The notes under the pieces were generated by a model. The model was not told the DNA's origin and made no database searches. It saw nothing but the letters and a program-made list of their open reading frames with translations. Below, in pieces: positions 1 to 7,441 of a DNA stretch of 11,382 bases (positions are counted from its first letter, which is position 1; every line of letters starts with the position of its first letter). Origin of the DNA: Pavlovales sp. CCMP2436. Taxonomy: Eukaryota > Haptophyta > Pavlovophyceae > Pavlovales. Made by a program: the position numbers and the translations under genes. The stretch is taken from assembly GCA_026770615.1 (NCBI GenBank), contig MU631327.1:76093-87474 (forward strand). The letters run 5' to 3'.

Positions 1-53
<53 letters not shown>
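1..53. repeat. Homopolymer T tract at window edge
   Basis: The first 53 bases are all T. On the minus strand this is poly-A directly continuing the open frame of the glycosyltransferase gene, where it would read as lysines. A pure tract of this length at the very end of the sequence is most simply an assembly or library artefact, or the edge of a low-complexity gap. A genomic A tract inside the gene, or a poly-A tail from a cDNA-like sequence, cannot be excluded. Confidence 0.95.
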
Positions 54-56
<3 letters not shown>

Positions 57-859
57 AGCACCTGGTCGCTGCCCGTCGCCACCATCTGCCTGTCCTCCGT
101 CATGAACTCCGCGCGCCGCGCCCACTGCGTGCGGAGGAAGGCGCCGTAGTCGCGGCTGGGCTGGATCACCATCATGCCCGCGTTGACCAGCCGGCGCGTG
201 TAGTTACCTGAGGAGGGCTGGCCAAAGGAGCGCAGGAAGTTGTGCGGCTTCATGCGCGTGTCCCAGACGCCGCAGAAAGGCTGACGACATCCACACGCGT
301 CGAAGAGGGCATCTGCGTTGGAGGCGAACACGTGGTCTGCGTCATAGTAGGCGATCTGCTCGTACGGGAGGCCCAGTGTCCACAGGTTGAGCTTGGTGGC
401 CATGGCGCCCAGATCGCCCCCGCTCGCGCCGGGCTGCTCGAGCTGCTCAGTGCGGATCGCGAGCACGGCGCCAGGCCGCTCGTCGATGATGTTTTGCATA
501 CCCGGGTCGAGGTCGGCCGTGTGCAGCAGCAGCAGCGGGTAGCGCGAGTGCGTGGCTAGCCACGTCCGGAGCATGATGGCAACTGCTGCTCTGTAGCACA
601 AGGAGACGTTGCTAGCTCCTACATTCCGTGTCATCATGGTCGCGTACGCAAACGCGCGCCGCTTGCTGCACTGCCCGCGCGATGTGTTCCAGGTCGCGAG
701 ACCCACCAGGAGTGCCGCGAGCAGGCAGCAGGCGATCGCGATGACGACGCGCAACGTCGGCGACCGCCGGCCGCCTGCATCCGCTCTGCCCGGTACGAGC
801 GGCTCCTCCTCGTCCCCCGCTTCGAACTCCGATGCGTGCTCCGGCCGGTACGCCGCCAT
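53..859 (-). CDS. GT8 (glycogenin-like) type II membrane glycosyltransferase, C-terminally truncated
   Basis: I translated 269 open codons from the ATG at 859-857 down to 53, with no stop in the window. Residues 1-37 are a short polar, partly acidic cytosolic tail. Residues 38-57 are a single hydrophobic segment (VVIAIACCLLAALLVGLATW), giving type II topology as in Golgi/ER glycosyltransferases. The lumenal part has three N-glycosylation sequons (N58, N84, N219). Family GT8 marks appear in order: K156-L-N-L-W, the metal-binding D173-A-D175 in YYDADHVF, N226-AGMMVIQPS, and G263-SDQ-VL. GT8 enzymes transfer a sugar from a nucleotide-sugar with retention, using Mn2+ at the DxD. The family's C-terminal part, including the late His/K-P-W region, is missing because the frame enters the T tract at 53. 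A GTAAGT lies just upstream of the ATG, so a 5' exon arrangement is possible. Family call is strong; substrate is unknown. Confidence 0.85.
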
Positions 860-932
860 TCGTACTTACCAACTGGGGCTGCAGCCGGACGCGAAGGCAG
901 AGGTGGGCGTCAGCTCGTGCGGAGCAAACTCA

Positions 933-954
933 GCCAGAGTTAGCAAACTCTGGC
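933..954. repeat. Short perfect hairpin
   Basis: The arms 933-941 (gccagagtt) and 946-954 (aactctggc) are exact reverse complements around a 4-nt loop. It is the first of a run of inverted repeats upstream of the GT8 gene. Confidence 0.8.
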
Positions 955-958
955 GCCA

Positions 959-997
959 AAAATGACGCGTAAAAATGACGAGTTTGCGCGTCATTTT
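959..997. repeat. Inverted repeat aaaatgacgcg / cgcgtcatttt
   Basis: The arms 959-969 and 987-997 are perfect 11-bp reverse complements with a 17-nt spacer. The core aaaatgacg recurs at 1051-1059, linking this hairpin to its neighbours as one repeat family. Confidence 0.8.
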
Positions 998-1064
998 GCC
1001 GAGCAACTCACGAGGAAACGCGCACTTCGTTTTAAAAACGCGTTCCCGGCAAAATGACGGCCAC

Positions 1065-1147
1065 GCGCACTTCTTTTTAAAATGGCGGCTCCCTGCAACC
1101 GATGGTGCAGGGAGCCGCCATTTTGCCGAATTTTGAAAGAAGTGCGC
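1065..1147. repeat. Large perfect stem-loop (19-bp core arms plus 12-bp outer arms)
   Basis: The core arms 1079-1097 and 1106-1124 are 19-bp perfect reverse complements with an 8-nt loop. The outer arms 1065-1076 (gcgcacttcttt) and 1136-1147 (aaagaagtgcgc) are a further perfect 12-bp pair. The left outer arm and following A/T run are repeated about 45 bp upstream (1018-1036). This is compatible with a foldback element or MITE remnant. No target-site duplication or transposase was seen. Confidence 0.85.
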
Positions 1148-1165
1148 GGGGGCGCCCGTAACGGG

Positions 1166-1284
1166 ACCTCCTATTTACGGAAACGGGAACGCGTTCCCGT
1201 GGGTGCGTTCCCGTCGGGTACTTTTAAAAAAAATTAACGCCTGCGGCGGGCTACGAATATGGATAGGGGGTTCAAATAGGAGGT
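1166..1284. repeat. 11-bp inverted repeats flanking an 18-bp palindrome
   Basis: acctcctattt at 1166-1176 and aaataggaggt at 1274-1284 are exact reverse complements. Between them, 1183-1200 (acgggaacgcgttcccgt) is a perfect 18-bp palindrome, followed by another gcgttcccgt at 1205-1214. This could be a small TIR-bounded non-autonomous element or a palindrome cluster. Confidence 0.7.
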
Positions 1285-1289
1285 CGTCC

Positions 1290-1680
1290 ATTCCATCCCG
1301 GCGCGGGGGGGGGGTTCTTGGCAGACTTTCGTCCTGCGAAGATAGGGTGGTCTTGACATGCAGTCAGCGCTTCGGGTGGCACGTCAAACTAGCCTGCACT
1401 CATGCAGGGAATGACGCAGGGCGGGGGCAGTTAAGCGTCAGTGGGCAGTCCGTAGCGTTCCCTCTCGTCCTGCACCCACAGGTCGTGCATCCGAGGCCAG
1501 GGCCGGGGTCTCAAGCTCGGCGCACACCTTTGCTCGCCAATATGCCGTTTTGTCCGGTGGATTTAAACCTCAAATCACAAGCCTGGGAATGGGTCTCCGA
1601 TACTCGGAGTCACGATGAAGCGCAGTGTCGCAGCATACAGAAATGCCTCTGTCTGGCCCTCCAGCTCCTCTATTTATGAA
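1290..1680. other. Intergenic stretch, no gene recognised
   Basis: The stretch is open in one plus frame (1203-1679), but that frame has no recognisable motif, domain or repeat, and it begins inside the palindrome cluster. I see no RNA gene or clear regulatory site here. Confidence 0.5.
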
Positions 1681-1880
1681 TTGAGAATTCAGTAATAAAA
1701 TAGTTTGATCAACTAGCTGATTAACGATTTATACTTTAACCCTTTCCTTTGTTTAAATTAGTACTTAACTAACAGATTCAAATTGCTTATGGCGCCCATT
1801 GATATATGCAAATTTTGAAATTTGTTTTCATTTGGATCTTAAACTAGAGACTAATAGTTATAAAATTTTTTAGAATGACG
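1680..1880. other. AT-rich island
   Basis: About 200 bp are strikingly AT-rich inside a GC-rich window, with an AATAAA at about 1693 and many short A/T runs. It lies on the 3' side of the minus-strand tRNA-like head and could be the AT-rich tail of the same retroposed unit. It could equally be an intergenic spacer. No ORF is supported. Confidence 0.6.
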
Positions 1881-1889
1881 TGTCCTCAT

Positions 1890-2105
1890 GACAGCTCACC
1901 TAGAGACAACGATCTTAACCTTTCAGTCCGAAGTCTCAATCGCCTCCCCGGCGCTCAACCAAACGCCGGGAAGGGAGGTGCGGGGCCAACCCGTCTTAAC
2001 CAAAGGGTGCCCACTTAAAGGGGCCAAAGGCGTAAAGCACCAAGAATTGAAGTCCGGGCCTCGACCCCAAACGGCTAGGCTCCTGACCCATTAGACTAGG
2101 AATCA
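1890..2105 (-). mobile_element. Possible degenerate tRNA-derived SINE (head near 2105-2040)
   Basis: On the minus strand, 2098-2086 reads TAGTCTAATGGGT, close to the pol III A box and the D arm of Arg-type tRNAs. 2054-2044 reads GACTTCAATTC, resembling the B box/T loop, at tRNA-like spacing. No proper 5-bp anticodon stem or acceptor stem can be built, so it is not a functional tRNA. The order head, unrelated body (to about 1890), then AT-rich 3' region fits a SINE. No target-site duplication was found. Chance resemblance or a tRNA pseudogene remains possible. Confidence 0.35.
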
Positions 2106-3400
2106 CTTAGGGCGCTGTGACCCAGACAAAATCATGAATAGCAAATAGTCCAAATTAAGTTTGCGACGCAACAGATGGCTGATCCGGTAATACATCTCGA
2201 GTGGTCTCTCTCGGCCGAGGGCAGAGCATGCGGCCAAGGCCTTAGACGAGCGCACGCACCGCGCGCCTAACGAAGCGACCCCGCCCGCCCCTCCCCGGAG
2301 AGGCGCGCCGGAGCAGTAGGAGCCCGGTGTTGCTGATGTTGTTGGTAGCAGTATTCGTGTTGGTGTTGGTGCAAATGCTGCTGTTGTTGTCAGCAGTATT
2401 GGCATGAGCAGTAGTGCTCTTATTAGTATTATGGGGGAAGTGTTGTTCAGATCTGCGTGATGTTGTTGCAGGAGCCCAGCGTCTCCTTGGGCGCGCTCGG
2501 GTCCTGCTGAGACATAGGAGCAGCGTGCAGTCAGGAAGAAAGGGGGGGGGCGAGGTGAAGGGGAGAGGGGGAGGGGGGGTAGTTCAGCCCAGGGAGAACA
2601 TGCCACTGGGGATGGTCAAATTGGGACAGCGTGCAGTCAGGGAGAGGGCCACTGTGCGAACTAACTCACTCAGAGCAGGTCCAAGGCAGTTCGCACACAC
2701 AGCCACTCCACGACGGCCTCGGCCGCTGCAGCCGGCCTCTCCCCCGCACCCTGTACAGCTTGCGGTGATGGCGAGATGGCAAGGTCATCCTTGTCTGTCA
2801 GCATCTCAGCCTCCATGAGTGCGCGAGCACCCGCGCATGCGCGTGAGCCGTTGGTACCTGCCCACTGCATCACCGGCAGGTGTACTTGTCAAATGGGCAG
2901 CCATTTGGCACGCATCCACTACAGCACAGCCAGGTGTGACCCGTGCTGCCGTCGAGCTTGCGTGCCCGCCATGCTCCCGCGAGAGGGCGACCGCCGTGTG
3001 TAGCTCGCGGCAGCTCGCGACAGCAGAGCGCGACCGCCAGCTCCGGACGTCTCCAGCGCGCTCACAACGTGCACGAGCAACGGCGGGGGTTGAGCCGCAG
3101 CTCGTATGCCTAGGCGGCCATTTCCCGCAGGGAATCATGGCTCAGGATCATGGGGCGCCACCTGTGTCGTGAGCTGTGTGCATCAGCTGGCCGCAAGCAG
3201 CGAGCGAGCGCCATCTCGCCGGCGCGCTCGTCGGCTTGACGCGCCTCTTGACGCGGCCGAGCTGCTCGTCCACCGACCGCGAGCCGGCTCGCAGCTCGAT
3301 CTGCAGGCTCGGCAGCGCTGCGAAATCGTGAACCCCCGCGTCGACGGGCCTTCTGCGTGCGAATGCCACCCCCCACGCGGTGCGCTTTTGCAGGGGACGC
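2105..3400. other. Long region without a supported gene
   Basis: It contains a cryptically simple GTT/GCT/GTA-rich tract (about 2330-2440), poly-purine runs (2540-2580), and repeated GCTCGCRGC-type words (3000-3320). Several overlapping ORFs exist on both strands, none with a domain. The minus frame at about 2815-2670 (ending VRTALDLL) is protein-like with mixed charge. It could be a terminal exon, but nothing confirms it. Confidence 0.4.
2330..2440. repeat. Degenerate trinucleotide-rich simple sequence
   Basis: Irregular GTT, GCT, GGT and GTA triplets dominate, with agcagtatt occurring twice (2346-2354 and 2392-2400). It is likely a decayed microsatellite. It produces artefactual Leu/Thr-rich ORFs on the minus strand. 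Confidence 0.55.
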
Positions 3401-3590
3401 CATGCTCGCGCATTTTCAAAACCGGCGCCAGCTCGCTCTCATCTCGGCAGCCAACTTTGCCCCTCGCAGCTCGGCCCCGCTCGCAACTCGGCAGCCTCCG
3501 CTCGCAGCTTGCAGCTCCTCGCCTCGCGCAGCCGCCTCCCCGCTCGCAGCTCGGGCCGGCTGCCTCCACGCCGTGTTGCTGCCAGGTGCG

Positions 3591-5074
3591 ATGGACGTGA
3601 TCGCGCTCCGCCGAATGGCCGACCAGGGCGACGCGGGAGCGCAGCACACCCTCGCGCAATGCTACTACGACGGGAAGAACGTGCCGCAGGACTACGCCGA
3701 GGCTGCTGCTCTCTACCGCCGCGCCGCCGATCAGGGCCACTTGGACGCGCAATACAACTACGGGATTTGCTGCCGCGATTGTACGGGCGTGCCGCAGGAC
3801 GATCGCGAGGCCGCTCGCCTCTTCCGCCGTGCGGCCAACAAAGGGCACGCGGCCGCGCAGTGCCAACTCGCACGTTTCTTTGAATCAGGGAGGGGGGTGC
3901 CTCAGGATGATAACGAGGCTGTTCGCCTCTACCGCCGCGCGGCCGAGCAGGGCGACGCGTCTGGGCAGTACTGCCTCGGGATTTGCTACGCAGAGGGAAA
4001 GGGCGTGCGGCAGGACGACGCCGAGGCTGCTCGCCTCTTCTGCCTCGCAGCCGAGCAGGGCCTCGCTACAGCACAATTCAACTACGGGGTGACTTGCGAA
4101 CTTGGCAGGGGCGTGCCGCAGGACGACGTCGAGGCTGCTCGCCTCTACTGCCTCGCAGCCGAGCAGGGCCTCGTTGCAGCACAATTCAACTACGGGGTGT
4201 CTTGCGAACTTGGCAGGGGCGTGACGCATGACGTTGGCGAGACTGCTCGCCTCAACTGCCTCGCAGCCGAGCAGGGCCTCGCTACAGCCCAGGCCAACTA
4301 CGGGCGTTGCTGCGAACTTGACCGGGGCGTGCCGGAGGACGACGTCGAGGCTGCTCGCCTCTACTACCTCGCAGCCGAGCAGGGCCTCGCTACAGCCCAG
4401 GCCAACTACGGGGTGTTTTGCGAACTTGGCAGGGGCGTGCCGCAGGACCTTGGCGAGGCTGCTCGCCTCTACTGCCTCGCAGCCGAGCAGGGCCTCGCTA
4501 CAGCACAATTTAATACGGGTTGTCTTGCGAACATGACAGGGGCGTGCCGTAGGACATTGGCGAGGCTGCTCGGTATTACCGCCTCGCAGCCGAGCAGGGG
4601 TCCGCGCGATCCCAGCTCTACCTGGGCAGACTTCTCCTGCAGGAGGCGGCTGCGGGAAGGGCGCTGCCTGCCGCGCCCGGAGAGCCCGCTCGATTCCTCG
4701 CGCAGGCGGCGCAGCAGACGGGAGACGAGCAGATCCGTGTCGAAGCGCTCGCTGCGCTCAGCAAGCACGCGCACGAGCCCGACGTCGTCAAGGCGTGCTG
4801 CGTCGGCTGCGGACAGACACGGAAGCTCAGGGCGTGCTTCAAGTGCCTCACCGCTAAGTTCTGTGGCGCCGAGTGCGTCCGGCGCATGTGGCCCGTGCAC
4901 AAGCAGAGCTGCACGACCTTCGCCGCGGCGCGGGAGGAGGCCGCGGCGACCGCGTTCGTCGGCGCGGACGAGCACGGCGCCGATGCACGGCGCGGTGCCG
5001 GCTGGGTCGAAATCCAAATTAGTGGCGCGATTCCGCACTGGGGAGGGGGAAAGGTTGTGGGCGGGACGATGTAG
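3591..5074 (+). CDS. Sel1-like repeat protein with C-terminal MYND zinc finger, interrupted in repeat 10
   Basis: From Met at 3591 (MDVIALRRMADQGD) the frame encodes 36-residue Sel1-like repeats of the pattern AxAQxNYGxxCExGRGVPQDxxEAARLYxLAAEQGx. Nine are intact, at 3633-4496. Such TPR-related helical pairs usually scaffold protein complexes. Repeat 10 (4497-4603) has 107 bp instead of 108 (one base lost at about 4514). It also carries a TAG at 4550-4552 where sister repeats have CAG. Beyond this, in the +2 frame, follow repeat 11, a linker, and a MYND finger at 4799-4912 with all eight Cys/His ligands in order (C-x2-C-x8-C-x2-C-x5-C-x3-C-x7-H-x3-C). That frame ends at TAG 5072. The original frame stays open to 5111 but loses all domain character. 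An in-frame Met at 3402 would add a 63-residue acid-free, Arg/Ser/Ala-rich leader that resembles an organelle presequence. The gene may be broken, wrongly sequenced, or rescued by an intron at 4519-4589. Confidence 0.75.
3633..4603 (+). repeat. 108-bp tandem array encoding Sel1-like repeats
   Basis: Units start at 3633, 3741, 3849, 3957, 4065, 4173, 4281, 4389 and 4497. Units from 4065 on are nearly identical at DNA level (shared tcgcagccgagcagggcctc and cttggcaggggcgtg), while the first four are diverged. This implies recent local expansion of the C-terminal half of the array. The last unit is 107 bp and carries both coding defects. Confidence 0.9.
4799..4912 (+). other. MYND zinc-finger coding segment
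   Basis: In the frame beginning at 4799, the Cys/His ladder of a MYND domain is complete, ending in the typical W-P-V-H-K-Q-S-C. MYND fingers bind two zinc ions and dock proline-rich peptides. Placing one at the end of a Sel1 array makes an adaptor-like architecture. The intact ligand spacing argues that this frame was recently, or still is, under selection. Confidence 0.85.
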
Positions 5075-5420
5075 TAGACATTCTTCGCCCCTGCGCGCTA
5101 AGTACCAATAGCTGTTGTCAAATAGAACCATTCTCGACGGTCGTAGCCCACCTCGTGTGCCTCTCGAGTGCATCTGGGGTCGACAACATGCTAAAGGTAA
5201 CTAACATTTCCGATTCTCAGCGCTCGGAAGCGATAAGAAAGTCATGGTTTCCGATGGGGCACAGAGGAGTTTGATGCAGATTCGTGAATGGGGCGCCGCC
5301 CCATTTACGAATCTGCATCTAACTCTCCGGTGCCCACCCGGTTCGTGAGTTATTCCGAGAATTTTCACCGGACTTTTTCGCAATTACCCCCGGGCTGGCC
5401 ACTAATTCGGATTTCGACCC
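5004..5420. mobile_element. Putative TIR-bounded element overlapping the 3' end of the Sel1/MYND gene
   Basis: 5004-5026 and 5398-5420 are inverted copies matching at 22 of 23 positions (gggtcgaaatcc, then aattagtggc). Weaker similarity extends a few bases outward (cggct/cggcc). They enclose about 370 bp with no transposase but with a 79-bp foldback at 5257-5335. The stop codon of the MYND frame (5072) is inside, so the last ~22 residues would be element-derived. No target duplication was identified. A non-autonomous DNA element is the favoured reading. Confidence 0.45.
5257..5335. repeat. 79-bp imperfect palindrome (foldback)
   Basis: The arms are 39 bp each, centred on 5296, with five mismatches. 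The inner 23 bp (from gatgcagattcgt to ggggcg) has one mismatch. The single-stranded form would be a long hairpin. It is a cruciform candidate and the likely core of the surrounding putative element. Confidence 0.85.
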
Positions 5421-5880
5421 GGCCGATGCTGCGTAGCTGGTAGAACGCCTTCTCGCCTCAACCGGGCGTCTCTCGGCCCTATGGGGGTATGATAATATAC
5501 CTTCTAAACCCCCATTATAGTCATTTTAGGACATATCGCCGGGTCCTAGTAGCGAAGCCTTATAACCGGGGCTTCTTGTATTTTGAATAAACATGAAATC
5601 CTGGTGAACCTATGAAACTTCGTTTTCTCTGGTACCTAGCGAGACTCGCACCCGGTTATTTGTCGGCGCGCGCGCGCGGCCGCTCTTGCAAACAAAGTTT
5701 AAGACTTTTAAAAACAAGCTTAGAAAAAAAACCTCGCAAACAAAGTCAAACCCCATAGCATTAAACTTGACCCGTGAAGGACGCGGGTATCCCACACAGC
5801 CCCGCGAGGCCTGAAGAGGGGCGGGCGGGCAGGACGCAGCTTACGCAAGTCCTCTTCCACCCGCAACCCGCCATCCCGTG
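5420..5880. other. Intergenic region with small hairpins and an AATAAA
   Basis: There is no gene. 5481-5515 forms a hairpin (atgggggt with acccccat, and an inner ggtat/atacc). A GC dinucleotide run (gcgcgcgcgc) lies near 5668-5678. AATAAA at 5586-5591 could serve a plus-strand transcript such as the Sel1/MYND gene, but it is over 500 nt past the stop. Confidence 0.45.
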
Positions 5881-5883
5881 CCC

Positions 5884-6240
5884 CGCCAGCGCCGCCACGC
5901 GCAGCTCGACGAAGCGCTACGGGCAGACGAAGCGGCGGCTCGAGCGACGCCATGCGCACAGCTCGAGCGATGGGCGGCTCGACGTGCAGCTCGACGACAG
6001 GCAGCTCGACGGGAAGCTTGGCCAGCGCCGCCACGCACAGCTCGACGCAGGGCTCGACGGCGGGAAGATGAAGCAGCTCGAGCGACGGCGCGCAGGCCGC
6101 AGCTTGTGGCAGCTTGACGAAGCGGCTCGAGCGACGCCATGCGCACCACGATGCGCGGCTCGACGTGCAGCTCGACGACGGGCAGCTCGACAGCCAGCTC
6201 GACGGGGAGCTCGACCAGCTCGTCGGCGGCGGCGCGCTGA
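5884..6240. repeat. AGCTCGAC-rich repeat block with a ~187-bp internal duplication
   Basis: About ten copies of AGCTCGA[C/G] occur on the plus strand (for example at 5903, 5987, 6002, 6039, 6167, 6183, 6195, 6208). A longer duplication pairs ggctcgagcgacgccatgcg at 5937 with the same word at 6124, and continues through cggctcgacgtgcagctcga (5975 and 6156). A second pair is gccagcgccgccacgc at 5885 and 6021. Both strands stay open across parts of it, typical of GC-rich repeats. No real protein is recognised. Confidence 0.75.
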
Positions 6241-6258
6241 TGAAGGGCTTTTGAGAAG

Positions 6259-6330
6259 GTAACTGACAACCGTAGTAACTGACAACCGAAAAAAAAAAAA
6301 AAAAAAAAAAATTAACAAAAAAAAAACTGA
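6259..6330. repeat. 16-bp tandem repeat followed by A tracts
   Basis: gtaactgacaaccg occurs at 6259-6272 and 6275-6288. It is followed at once by 23 A residues (6289-6311) and, after ttaac, a second A run. The order repeat block then A tail resembles the 3' end of a retroposed sequence on the plus strand. No matching target duplication was found. Confidence 0.6.
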
Positions 6331-6700
6331 GTCGAGGTTACCCCGCTCGCCCGTCACCCCGCAGCCCCTAATCCCGCAGCTCACCAAACCAACAGCTTGA
6401 AACCTACACACAAACCTGTAGCTGCTCAAAAACCTGTTCATCAGCCCCAGGTCCGTAGGATCCTCTTAAAGTTTATTCAGTTAAGAGGAGGATTATTGAG
6501 TCACCCTGTCCGGCCGGCTAGAGACCCCTCGTTAGGAATCGTGCCGGGGGAAGGCGATAGCAGCCGCCAACGTGATAAGGGGCTGGTTCGGCGAGCTGCG
6601 CACACAGCGTACGTCATTCTAATTTTATACATGATTGTCTGTCATCGGACAATCCGGTGATTTCACACAGGGAATCCGGTCATGCTTCGGGGATGGAAGG
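6330..6700. other. Intergenic region upstream of the putative 6715 gene
   Basis: No ORF with recognisable content. A TATA-like ttttatac lies about 90 nt upstream of the Met at 6715, and aatccggt is repeated at 6650 and 6672. These are weak promoter hints only. Confidence 0.3.
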
Positions 6701-6714
6701 TAACGGGACGCAGT

Positions 6715-7161
6715 ATGCGCGCTTTTCTCGCGTTCTTCGTCCTACAGTACGCAGCGGCAAGCGGTGCGTGCTGTGCTTCCGCTCCGAGCGCAAAACTCGC
6801 TCTCGTGCGTGCGGGCACCCTCCACCCCTTTGGCCTCCTCCTCTCCGACATGTCGAAGAAGAAGGGCCACCTCGGGCGCACGACCAAGAGAGGACAGGTG
6901 TCCAAGGCTGGCACCCAGCAACCGCAGCTCGCTGCCCGCGACCGCCGCGCGAGCCTCGAGTCCGTGGCGCACCTGGAGCCTACCGTGGCGCCGCCCGAGC
7001 CGGACCAGGCACCGGCCGATATGGCTTTCACCGACGAGTGCGCGCTCGCCTCCGCACCGCGTGCGGAAGCGAGGGCGTGCCTGGAGGGTACCGCCTGGAG
7101 GAGGAGGCGGCGGCTCTGGGCGGCTCGTGCTCGGCAAGAAGGACAAGCAAGGTCGGGCTCG
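6715..7161 (+). CDS. Putative 5' exon of a secretory or plastid-targeted protein of unknown function
   Basis: The start at 6715 gives a classic signal-peptide-like N terminus, MRAFLAFFVLQYAAASGA: one Arg, a hydrophobic core, and small residues at the end. It is followed by ASAPSAKLALVRAG, which in algae with secondary plastids would fit a bipartite targeting leader. Next comes a Lys-rich stretch (MSKKKGHLGRTTKRG) and RRAS. Codons from 6850 to about 7090 are strongly G/C-ending. The frame meets a good splice donor, g|GTAAGA, at 7162. The frame continues open to 7740, but the later part is AT-balanced and unlike a protein. An in-frame Met at 6682 is an alternative. I do not recognise the family, and all three plus frames are open near 7090-7160, so the exact frame there is uncertain. 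Confidence 0.4.
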
Positions 7162-7210
7162 GTAAGATGGACGAGCGACAAGCCCAAGTTTGTGCTCACT
7201 CATACACGAG

Positions 7211-7441
7211 GCGCAGCACGACTCGGCCAAATTTTGGGCGATGATCCTCAAGATTGTGAAAGATCCTGCATCTGGGCGCAGCGACTCGCGAGCGCTTCCC
7301 TCGGCGCACCGAGGTCCGGCGATGACTGCCGCGCTGCGCCGCACGACGCCGCGGCCGCGCCGCGAAGCATATCTATTGAGCGCGTGTCGTGTTTGGTCCG
7401 GATTCAAAATACAACACGTCAAGGTCCGGGAGTGTGCTTGA
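7211..7441 (+). CDS. Tentative downstream exon of the 6715 gene
   Basis: After an AG at 7209-7210 (or 7215-7216), a frame reading AQHDSAKFWAMILKIVKDPA runs to a stop at 7439. Joining it to the donor at 7162 is phase 0 to phase 0 with either acceptor, with a 49- or 55-nt intron. Both introns are very short. The peptide looks protein-like but matches no family I know. Much of its tail is Arg-rich and may be noncoding. Confidence 0.25.
   Translation, partial: AQHDSAKFWAMILKIVKDPASGRSDSRALPSAHRGPAMTAALRRTTPRPRREAYLLSACRVWSGFKIQHVKVRECA

Noticed and set aside
612..872. 86-codon minus ORF overlapping the GT8 start
   Set aside because: It is in another frame; the GT8 frame has a signal anchor and continuous family motifs over 269 codons.
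2103..2606. 167-codon minus-strand ORF
   Set aside because: Its middle is a translated simple-sequence tract (Leu/Thr runs) and its ends are low-complexity Pro/Ser; no motif supports it.
3885..4508. Minus-strand ORF with repeated CSEALLGCEAVEASSL
   Set aside because: Its repeats are the exact antisense shadow of the 108-bp Sel1 units. The plus strand matches a known family.
5111..5640. tRNA-like words on both strands (gggtcgaaatcc, tagctggtagaacg)
   Set aside because: B-box-like and A-box-like words do not lie in the right order and spacing, and no cloverleaf can be formed. The first is part of the inverted repeat.
5640..5665. B-box-like gtgcgagtctcgc on the minus strand
   Set aside because: No A box upstream and no paired arms; a chance match is likely.
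5774..6269. Overlapping ORFs on both strands across the AGCTCGAC block
   Set aside because: Open frames on both strands with repeat copies in different frames indicate repeat-driven openness rather than a conserved protein.
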